The position numbers and the translations under genes were made by a program. From Ciona savignyi (taxonomy: Eukaryota > Chordata > Ascidiacea > Phlebobranchia > Cionidae): a stretch of DNA of 64,000 nucleotides. Location of the stretch: assembly GCA_000149265.1 (NCBI GenBank), contig CH003041.1, positions 1,014,128 to 1,078,127 on the forward strand, written 5' to 3'. The notes beneath the pieces are model-generated. The model was not told the origin of the DNA, searched no databases, and saw only the letters and a program-made list of their open reading frames with translations. Shown piece by piece: positions 22,805 to 34,800 of the stretch. The stretch's first letter is position 1. Every line of letters starts with the position of its first letter.

Positions 22805-25800
22805 CTCAAAATGGTTGCTATTTGATTGCGATAAAGTTCCCTTCATTTCAATGGCTTCAGGCAGGTCATTTAGCCGTGTGCTCACTTGGTTGGATCTGAA
22901 AGAAAATTTCAAAAACACATTGAATTAATTGGAAGTAGTAGTGACTAGATGGAATAATTCCTACTAATTGTTAATATACAACACATTTTTTTAAACTAAA
23001 AATTTCTGGGTAACTAAATCGTCGGTAAGAAGGTGTATTTTGATTCTTGGTTGTGCATTTCACTACCTGATTCACTACCTGCCTACCAACAGAAAGTGAA
23101 AAATGTTAACAAAACTGAATAATATTTACATTGTTTCCATCGAGTGATTATATGGTATCGGATGGGATATTCATATCCCGGTGAATGGGAACAGCAAGAG
23201 GGGTTAACACAAGGGCAATCGTTAGAACATGGTAAATTTTGATGCTTGGTTTTGCTTTCTTTACCTGCCCACCCATAGAGATATAAAACAATCATCAATG
23301 TTAACAAATCGTCCAACAGTTTTAAAACACACCTGATAGTATTGACGCTGCTTCCGTCCCCTGAATCCAACTCCGATTCTGAGGCTTTCGCACGAGGGGA
23401 ACTCCCCAGGGGCACATTGGCGGGGTGGACTTTATCCTCGCTATGATACCCCGACTCGGAGCATGTGGAGAAGGAGGAGACGCAGCTGGCGTCGGAGGAC
23501 ATGAGGTCATTGGAGGAGAGAATAGCACTTCCTGTTTCGTGCCCTGGGAGCAAGATTTTATCAAGTTGTCATCCAGCAGGGTGGAGGAATGGTTAAGTTC
23601 GGCGGTTATCAACCGTATGGTCAAAGGTTTAAGTTCCAGTTTTAACTATAAATATATCCTAATATGCCCACTAAGTTGTTCAGTTGTCATTTAAGTCCCA
23701 CTATGGATTTTGTGTTATTTTGCACGATAACTTTAAAAACCAGCATCTAAAAGCTGAAACAATTGATTCTGGTGTTCTGACGATACTTTTAATTACGGTA
23801 ATCATCGTTAAGAGCCCACAGTTTAAAAAAATGAGTTAATTATTAATACAGTTTAAGATTTAAAATTGAAAAAAGTGGATAATTTTCATTCTTAAAATCT
23901 GACGATGATTAGGTAGTAGCAAACGAAAACAACATAAAGAAAGATAGAAATTCGGCCAACAGTTGTGTATTTGTATTTGTGAATCAACAAATGGTCTGGT
24001 AATAAATTTTTATAGATAGGATAGTATATTCATGTTTATCCCCGTAAATGGGAAACCTAAGAGGGTTAACACACGGGCAATCGTCAGACCACCTCGCGCC
24101 CACCGTCGGGTTAACAGAGCTTTTGCACTGTGTGTTGTATAATTTACACGTTTCTTTAATTTGATAGAACCAATTAATCTGCTGGGTAGCGTCGAACCTG
24201 CAACCCTTCAACTGAAAGGCAACGCACTAGTCTAATATGTCGAACTAAGATATTCCCATGGGTCAAAAAATGACAAAACCGGTTCCAACTGGGCAAAACT
24301 GGTTTAATATCCCAAACTTACTTGACGAATTGGAACTTCCTAATCCGTCATCGCTGTCGCAAACCCCACTATCGTTTATCTGGTCGTCTGGGGTTAGTAG
24401 GATGGTGGGGTCAATAGATACCGTTATGCAGGGTTTCGATATGGGTTCAAGGGGGTTTCCCTTAGGAAACGGGTCGATGATAGGAATGCTGTTGCCTGAA
24501 AAAAATTTAAGTTTAAATTAAATCTGAATGTGTTGTTAACTAGCGGTATAAAGTATACAGGGTGCAGGTTCGAATCTAAACAATGTCCGAATCTTTATTT
24601 AAGTGTACAGAATCCCTATTTTTCTCTTTCTCTTCGTTTCAATTTTTCCATCCACCATCCTTACACATCATATGTTACCATTTGAAATTTGGAATAAGTA
24701 GGTGGATGGCTAATGTTTGTATAATGAAAATATCACAGTACAAAGCTTACTTTCTGCTAAAGCTGGAAAGGGGTTATCAGTCTCCAACCCAAGACAGTAA
24801 TTCACTGTCCATTCCTTGTTATTACTGTTGTTAGAGTTGGAAGATAGCAACGCAGCTGTGTCTCCATTTATCTCCATGGTAGAATGGAGGTTACCTGGCA
24901 TGATGATTTATTGGAGTTAAGATGTGGTTTCATTTGGATGCAATGTTTCGATGGATAATTTTTTATGGATAATTACGACTATAATTATAAAAAATAATAA
25001 TTAATATTAATGAATAATAATAATAATGATATTATGACTGATATTTATGACTGTGTATCAGTGTAAGTTGTAATGGTTAACTGGTAAACAAATTTAATGT
25101 CAGTTACTTAAGTTTTATGCAGCGCTTAGAAAAAGACAGTACAAAAGTAGCAGCGCTGCAAATAAATGGTGAATTGTGCTAAAAATGAAAAAAAATTAAC
25201 TAGAAGTTTCTTTAAACAATGCAAACAGAATAAGGTTGCAATGTGAATACGTTCCTTTTTTTTATCATTGCTTTGTGTGTTAACCGAACAAAAATAAAGA
25301 GTTATTGTAGAAAACTTGCACAGACTTTAAAACTAAATCATTGCATTTTAAATTAGTTAACCGTTATTAAAATCTAGATATCTGCAAGACCTCAATAAAA
25401 ACATACAAAGTCACTCAACTATTTCAAGTACCTTATACAAAGTACTGTTTTGGCCAACAATTGTAATTAAATGTTTCCAGTGGTTAGCACAGGGACCCCA
25501 TAAACATAATCTAAGCATGCAAGACCCATGCATGAATGGGTAGTCCGGAATTTTAATAGGAAAAGTCAATACCTCTGGGTTGGAGAAAAATGTATACTTT
25601 TCCACAAAACTGAACAAAAGATACACGTAATGATTGTGTATCTTTTGTTTCAATTAAACCCTCTGATACTTTAACTTTCAAGATGTTTAAATCTGTGCCA
25701 CACAAGTACTTACAAGTGATACTAAGTGCCCTTGTCGTTTAGCTAGACATCGGTAAAATAGTTTACAGTGTATTGGGCCTGTTTAGTGTTTACACAGTAT

Positions 25801-28800
25801 TATCTTAAAGTTGGTTGTCATTTGCACTAACATTTGTAACATTTGTAGTCTGCTAAAGTATGACCTTTTGGTAATAGGGGCACAAAGGGTTGATTTAATA
25901 ACTTCACTTAACCCTAGAAAAAGACTAAATAAACTTGATTTCAGTTAAAACATTGCAACACTACACTATTCTTATACCCCTACACTATTCTTATGATTTA
26001 AATGAATATAAAAAGGTCAATTTTTAGGAAATTTAAATTTAATATTTTTTTTAAGAAGTTTTAAAATGCTTTTAGTTTCCAACACTCTAAATGATTGTGC
26101 CAGATAATACATGTTATAGCACAAAAGAATGTTGTAGCACAAAATCCAGACCTTGCAGTTTATTCAAGTCAGACAGACTGTACCACGACTATATAAATAA
26201 ACAAACCCACCATGCGTTACATCATCTGACGATTGATTCTTGCCTGTTTGGGGTAGAAATTCTTCGCTTGCCTTTTCTTTTTTTGGAGCCCTGAATTTTT
26301 TTATGCATCAGATTAGGATTTCACAAATTTTTAAAACCAAAAAAATGAGTTTATACACACCAAGCAGAGTCTAAAATTAAAACTTTCATTAAGTGTACAG
26401 AGCAGACCTTCTACACCGTTTTTCAGGAATAGGATAAGAAAGTTTTATTGCTATGAGTGGGAAAGCACAAGGGGTAATATCACACAGATAATCAACAGAT
26501 TACCTCGAACTACTGTCAGGTTACTGGATATAATGCAGAGTGTTGTACATGATTTGAGACATTTCTTTAGTAAACCCAATTCACTTGGGTTAGGCAATGT
26601 TCGTGAAGTGCATTAACCAATGACACAATCGACTAACCAGCAACCAGTCTCGTTTCTATGACCTTTAGGCTGAAAGGGATCCACTATACTCCCAAGCTAT
26701 TTGGCCTTATTCTGTACAAAATTTTACACTGTGTACCACATTCATATATATACCAATCTAATATAATAAAGGATGTGTAGTTTATATAATTCCATCAATT
26801 AAAACACTGCGACTGTATAAAGTTTAAATAAACCTGTAAGCCTACCACTAACTTAAACTTAATAAGGGTGTATGGTCGTGTGGCAGAATGGTTAATGCAA
26901 CCAATAAATATATCGACTAACATACAAAAATAGTCCTAGTTACGAGCCCATCGTGGGTTCAAAACTTGGCTCAGTAAAAAAACACGAACACAAACTTAAT
27001 AAGGGTCAGCCAGCATTATTCCAATAAATAATCATACAAATACTAAAATCGAAGGTGAAATTACCTTTTAACAGAGTTCTGACGATGGTGCACAGTAACG
27101 CTATGGAAATTGTCATCAGTTTGGTCTGAGAACCCATAATTGGTGTAGCCGTTTTCCTGTACGTTTAGTATAAAATACATCTTAAAATATTTGCATGTGA
27201 GAAAAGTGTAAAATCTAACGAAAAGTGAGAAATAACTGTAACAAAAGTTTTTCCAAAATAAAGCTATTTAAACCCTTTTTTAAATACTAATTTATTATGC
27301 TTTTAATTATGGGTTTGTAAAATGGGACAAATAAAGTCATTTTTTGTCAAACGCTTGACAGGCATGTTCTGTCACCACGACTTTTACAAGAAGGATTAAT
27401 TTAACTAGCAATAAAACTTAGGATTTGTTAGTCAACATGGTCTAGATATACAGAAACCAACATTTTGGGTGATATATATCCAGAAAAAATTCCCCTGGGT
27501 AGTTAAAAACCAAATCAGATATTTTCCCAGAAATTTAGCTTCATTTGATATTAACCCTTTGACCAGACAGGAACAAAACAGTTGGGTATTATAGGAATTC
27601 TGCGAACCAACTTATAATCAAATTGAACCCCAAGCAAAGCGATTTTTCTAATTTTTTTATCAAACAACTCAAAATTCAAATTGGATGTTTACCACGAATT
27701 TATTCTTTTGAGTACAGCATTTAATCAGACAAAAACAGCACAGTTGGTATAATAGAAATCTTGTTAATACTGATAACCAACTCATTATCAAAGTGGAAAT
27801 GATGCTTTTTTGATATTTTTGACATAACGAACTCACGTTTGCGTACGCCTCTTTGCTTAAATTAATCGCCTGTTGCAGTTGAGAATCATAGTTGGCGTTC
27901 CCTCCACATGCACCCAGCGTGTCATCTCGTGCTGCGAACGCTTTGCGGAGTTCATCGTCTAAATCGGGGGCCCGAGCACCCAGGAATCCCCGCAACTGTT
28001 TGATCTCAAACTGGGGGTCAGAAGTTATCGGTTAAAATCGAGCAAGGGGGTTATAGCTAAAGATGTCTTGGTTTAAATCAGTTGGGTTAATAGAACTATT
28101 ATTTAATAAATTTTAAAGCTGGAATTTCAAAAGAAATGCTCCGAAATAGATTTAAAGTGCAAGAAAAATCATTTTTTAAAACAAATTAAATAAAAAAATT
28201 GACTTGGATGTATGATTCATAACATAATTATAATATTTCAATATATTCTTTAACACTGTTAACTTATACAAATAAAATTTACAAATTTTTCTAATTTTTA
28301 TTAAAATTATAAAAATTAAACTATTTTTTGCCACCATATTATATACTGATAGAGTTGTTGTATAGCAATTAGGATGGGATAGGATGTCCATGTTTATGTC
28401 CGCGAAAACTAAGGGGGTTAACACACAAGCAATCGTCAGATTACCTCTCGCCAACCGTCGGGTTACCAGAGCTATTGCTAGTGCTTTTTGTATGATTTAC
28501 ACATTCCTTTAATTTAGTAAAACCCATTAATCTGCTGTGTTCAGGTAATGTTCGTTAAGTGCCTTGCCCAAGAACACGACTCATTAGCTAGCGACCAGTT
28601 TTCTACCCACAACCCTTGGGGTTAAAATTGACACGCTAAACCAGCAGACTAATCTTTCGGCCATTGTTTGTAAAATAAACAACTTAACTCACATCTTTAT
28701 CAAGTGCTTGTCTATTTAACCTTTGGATGGAAATTTGAGCCTCATTCAAGTTACTTTCAGTTTTTCTTAGTTTTTCCCGAACTACTTGCCTTGATTCATC

Positions 28801-31800
28801 CACAACACCTTTAAAAATCATTTCAGAGTTTTAAAAATGGAAGGAAATAAGTTAATACACATGAACATTGATATTAAGGCTGACCGCAGAACCCATACCA
28901 CAAAATGTGTATATTGGAAGCTAACAGCTATTTTTGTGGTGATGTTTAATACAATAAAAAGGTTATAACAAGAACTGGTCTAAAGACGATTTAAAATATG
29001 GAAAGAATTTTACTTTATTAACGAAAATTCTGAGAGAAAAATATTCAAATAATCCACAGGGGTAACAAGTGTGTGTAAAAAAAGTCAAAATCTAAAAAAA
29101 TATTAAAATAATCCGCAGGGAAACAAAGGGTGTTTAAAAATAAAAATCTAGAATATCTGTTGCTAAAAACTTGTTTGTTTAACTGAACAATATATTGGCG
29201 CCATGGATCCTACCAACTAAGTTTTTAAAACAATCAATAACACTTAAGATAAGTGTAATCTGTGCTTAAGTAATCAGAGATTAAAATCATATAATTATAT
29301 ATACACAGCAAAAGGTCACAATCTTGTGCATATGATGTCTAAATGTTAAGAATGGTTTAAAGCATTAGTTTTTTTAAATAAAATTTTAACTAAAGTTTTA
29401 CTGGTAACAGCTATGATAACTTTTTACTTTGTTTAAACACTTATGCCACACCTAAAACGTGATAAAAACTGCGATAAAAAGTTTAAATGTTTAAAATTAC
29501 TTATACCTGATTAAATAGTTAAATATTAACTTTATTTAATTAAAAAAGTAATTTGAGTTTGTTTTTTTGATAATTAATTATAGTTTACAAACATGAATTT
29601 AAAACAATTTTGTGCAAAAGAAATGGAATTAAATTTAAAATCTGGATTAAAATTGTACTTACGCTTCACAAGACTATACACATGAATAAATCGAAGGATA
29701 ATAATGAGGGAGATTGAGTCAAACGGACTTGTAACTCCTGCAGCTAAAGTGGTGGCAATATTCGTTGCAATTGACATTGTTACAACCGCACAATCTATAA
29801 CCTGTGAAGAAAGTTCAATAAAAAAACACTAAAAAATTAGTTTTAAATAAGTTTCAAATTGTGTGTCAAAAATTTGATTTTAAGATTTTCTAAATAGGCT
29901 GTCAAATATAAGTCATATTTAGTGATATTTTATTGTCAAATAAATCATACACTAGAATTTAGTGCTTAAGCAGTTTCTTGTAACAAATTTATTTAGTAAT
30001 ACAATAAAAACTGTTTTACGATATTTTGAAATTAAGAAATAAATTTCCTAACATTCCAATAAAAGAGTTGGTAAATTTATTGTTTTATAGTGTGAAAGTA
30101 ACAAAAGAAAACTTTCAACTAAACTTTTACTGATCGTTTATTACAGCTTACAACTTCGCCAGTTTAACCCAGGGTTGGTTTTATTAAAAACATATAAATT
30201 TAATACCCAATATATGTTTTTACAACCTGTGCACATTTAGTAAACTTGATTAAACTAATATAGGAAACAGTCGGTATGACAATTTACCTGATGACAAATC
30301 TGAATAAATACCATAGACAAAAAATACCATAAAGAAAAGAATAAATACCATTTACAATAATATACCGTAGACAAATTTGAATAAACGAACAAAAAAATGT
30401 CCCTTGAAATCTAAAACCAAAAAAATTTATGTAGCAAAATACACAGAGTTGATTTCCTGGGTGGAAACTAATATACAAAATAAACTAATACTTGCCACAT
30501 GCCACCCCGTTGTTTTATTTCCCAAACTTAGAAGGGAGCAGGACTATTATAGTAAGTTCCAATACTAAAGGTTGGTAATTCTGCTTATCTAATTTATGTA
30601 ACGCCACACCGCCATTTCAGTTTTTTACTTTTAAAACAAATTATTGCCTGATTGTTAGGATGAACAGTTCTAATAACATTGGAAAAATTACCATTCTTAG
30701 TAAAAAACAAAGGCCCTCTTCTACTGGTATGTGGTATCCCTGGTATTTGTTAATTATTAAGTAAGGAATTATTAAAACTGTGGTGACATAGGGAATTATT
30801 GAAACAGCTTAAATTAATCTTTGTGCCAACTAGTGCCATTAATAGAAACAAAGTAATATCTGGGTAAATTGTATAAAAATCCAATTATATCATATATTTC
30901 AACAAAATTGGTTGAGTTGTTACAATTACTCTGAACAAAGTGTAAATTTTACCCATTCGAATTAAAAAAAACAGCTATATTTGCACTATATTTATTTACA
31001 CAGACTTGACCTGTTTCAGATATTTTAATTCAAAACAGGAAACAAAGTGGTTGAGTTAATAGAATGTTCAATGATAAAAATTTAAAGAGAACAAGATTTG
31101 TTATTGTGCCGGACTTTCACGTTCACAATAATACCATTGAGGTGTATTAGACTATGACATCATAAACCCATTCTTACAACACGCCCTAGGCAAAACTCTG
31201 GTTTCAACAGACGTAACTGGTAAAATGGAAAACACTCAGATTTCGTGATAAAGTGAACAATACATTTGCCTTTATTTTTCCCTGATATGTATATTTATCA
31301 TTTATACATTAGGCTACATAACGATGAATACATATAGTATTTTTAAAGATTTCCCCTTCTGTATCTTATTTCTGCTATTCTGATTGATGTAACTTAATTG
31401 GACTTGATGTAACTTAATTGGACAGATAAATAAGAAACTAGTAATGTGATGTACAATGGTAAAGTTTAAATAATATATATCTCGATAGCTAATTGCGTTA
31501 CAGATGAAACTGAATTTCTAAATCCATTTAAAAAATAATCTTTAATTTAAAAGTTTTATTTGAAATATATATATATTAATATATACCTTATATTTTGAAA
31601 TGGAATTAGTTCCCATTCCAAACTGTTCCAATTCTCAAAAAGAAAAGTATTATTTTGGTTGTCTAACCCACCTTACAATCCCTTACATTATGCTTCAGAA
31701 GTCTGATTTAAGGAAAAGCTAAATCAAAGAATAAATAACTGGCAAAAGGGGAACTGTACACCAAATCAAACTTGTGTACAGTAAAAATAAATTTTTAATT

Positions 31801-34800
31801 TAAACTGTACACCAAAAAATGTTTAATTTAAACTTTGGTTTAGTTTCAGTGTTAAGAGTACTGTATGGGTGGGGTTAGAATTGGTTCCGGTCCTTTGATG
31901 TCCATAAAGTTAACTACATACTGGCGGAAAACAAAGTAAAAGTTTTAAAACGGGACTACAAAAATATAGCTGTATACTTACCAAAACAATGTGTCGAACA
32001 ATGTTGAGTTTCCAAGCATATAGTCTCAAAACAACCTGAAAATATATTGGTTGTATTTTAAGTTATGCACATACACTGGCTGTGCTATATTAACATCACT
32101 CATTTGTTGGTTGTGGCTAGTGTAGAATAGAATAAGCAGACTAGCGTCGCAACCACTAAATTTGGCTGGGAAGGGGTTTAGTAGGTTACTACTGAATGAC
32201 AGAAATATGAATCAACAAATTTTGAAAATTCTGTACTAAGCAAGTTAAAAATTCCCCCTAAACCACCACTATTTGGGAGTTAGTTATTAGTAATAATTTT
32301 GAATTTCTGTAGTTTTACACTTAATAAGATAAAATTAGGTTTGGAATTAGATTTCCTTATTTGCTTAGTTCCATATTACCGTATTTAAGTGATGCCCGGT
32401 TACTAAGATAGTTGTGTTACGAAGTATATAAGTAAACTGCAAGATTATATATAAAATTTTACAATGACTTTAAAAAAGAACATCAGTTATTAAGGTTATT
32501 AAAAAATGTTTTTCTAATAAGATGTTTCAAAGGTCGTGTGTGGTGTCCAATTAATTGAAATAAAGCTAAAAAAATAAATGAAATAACTAAATTATTGGCC
32601 ATTTTCTGTGAGGTAAATATAAATAAAATAATTAACAATCAATAGCGTGTTACCAATGAACTTTTTTTTAAGTGGAGATATTTTTAAATGCGTCAAATAA
32701 AATACATATTCCCCCCCTAATAAACTATCACATAAAAATAATAAACTATACATAGAAATCAAATTATTTACACGAAAATCGATCACATGAACTTCAAAAA
32801 GTTTTCACCTCAATAAAGAATAAAAATAGAATGGGGAAACTAATCCATTGCAAAATAGACACCTTTATTTAAAAAGTTCTTAAATAAAATAGATACACCA
32901 CCCCTAATAAACTATACATAACTTAGTAATACAATAAATTACACAAAATTCAACCATATCTACTTCAAAAAGTCCTTACCTCAATAAAGAATAAAGATAG
33001 AATAGAGAAACTAATCCAATGCAGAATAGTTGAGACCCGCTGTGCTTCTGGCCCGATATAGGGTGTAACTTGACCAACAGACCCCACACTTAAACTTGAG
33101 TTTACCGAATTGTCTGGAACTGATGGTATTGTGTTGTCATAGAGTTGTTTTATTTCATTGGGGTATAATGTTTACAGAAAATCCTAATCAAGCAAACTCA
33201 CAAATAATTAGAAAAACTTCTTTTATCACAAAAAATAAAATAAAAGAATTAGAAATATTTTAAAAATATTTCCAATAAATCAATTAGTCAATTTAATTTT
33301 TTTGGTCTGCTAAAAGTCATATGTCTTTCAGTATGCAAAAATAGCAAAACATATCTTTTTGGTAGAAATATTGGTTTTGGTAATCACAAATATCAAAACT
33401 TACCCACAATAATACCAAGATCAATTAGAAGCTCAGCAAGCAGAAGAAACACAACGATAAAAGTTGTAATCAAAATGTAAATGTAGACGGGAACACTGTT
33501 AAGAAATCTGCGCAACACTGGAGGAGCTGGGGACATATGAGTGTTTAATTAGGATATGATAGGATATTAATTAGGGCTGCGAAAAATTTTTTATGGTTAA
33601 CCGTCACTTCAAATTTTAACCGTTTAACCGTTTTTTAACGTTACTTTACCGCCCACATTTAATTGGGCGTACTTGCGTTTTAATAATCTTCAAATATACA
33701 TAACTCCATTCACACGTTGATGTTTCATTATTACGTAATGTAAGCAACCATTCACACGTCGATTGTTTGATTGTTAACGTAATATACGCACCATTCACAC
33801 GTCGATTATTTGATTGTCAACGTAATATAAGCAACCATTCAGACGCTGATTGTTTGATTTTTAACTCAATATTACGCATTACAATTAAAGTTATGCTATG
33901 TGTCTTAAGGTGACGTATAAAAACTATAAAGTAACACATAAATAAGACCCGATAATGCAGGTAATCACGCGCGTTATTTCTTTGCTGCCCTTTACGGCTG
34001 CCTGAACTTTTTTTTCCAAAAACGGTCCCGATTTGATGGTAGTTTAAAGAAAATCGGTTAACGGTTAACCGATTATTTTTACATCAGTTAACCGTTTTTT
34101 AAATTAACCGTTAATTCGCAGCCCTAATATTCATGTTTGTCCCCGTGAATGGGTTAACAAAGGGAGTTAACACACGGGCAATCGTCAGATCACCTCCCGC
34201 TCACTGTCGGGTTACCAAAGCTATTGCAGTGTGTTGTGTATGATTCACATGTTCTTTTAATTTAATACAACCAATCAATCCGCTAGGTTCAGGGAATGTC
34301 CGTTAAGTGCCTTGCCCAAGGACACAACTGACCAGTTAGCGACTAGTTTCGTATCTTTAACACTTTGGCTGAAAGGTGACACACTAAACCACCAGACTAA
34401 TCTGTCGGACAATTAGCATTTCAAACAATAAATGTATCCGAAAATTTCCACTGAATTGTTCGGTTGTCATTTAAGTCTCACTATGCTTTTTGTGTTATTT
34501 GGCACTGTACTTTCGAAAACAAACATATAGTAAAAGCTGAAACAATTAATTCTGGTGTTCTGAGGATACTTATGATTACGGTATTCATAAATATCCTTAA
34601 GAGCCACAATTATATAAAAGATTGGCACACAAATTGGTTAAACATTTCAAAAAAGTTTATGTGACATTTCGGCGTTTTATAAATTACAAGTTACACTTCT
34701 TATCAAGAAATTACCTGTGGTGCACCATCCATTATGTTGGGCAGCTTCCGGGGTTAGTGATTCATCTCTCGCATATCCACAGCAGCATATAGGAGTGACA

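Noticed and set aside
23425-24521. Plus-strand frames at 23425-23694 and 24258-24521
   Set aside because: Antisense of TMEM266 tail exons, which have consistent splice borders and phases on the minus strand.
26873-26990. A functional tRNA gene at the GTGGCAGAATGG ... GGGTTCAAAAC sequence
   Set aside because: The arms do not pair as a complete cloverleaf, and related diverged copies occur at 41.4, 41.5 and 49.2 kb, so it is a SINE.
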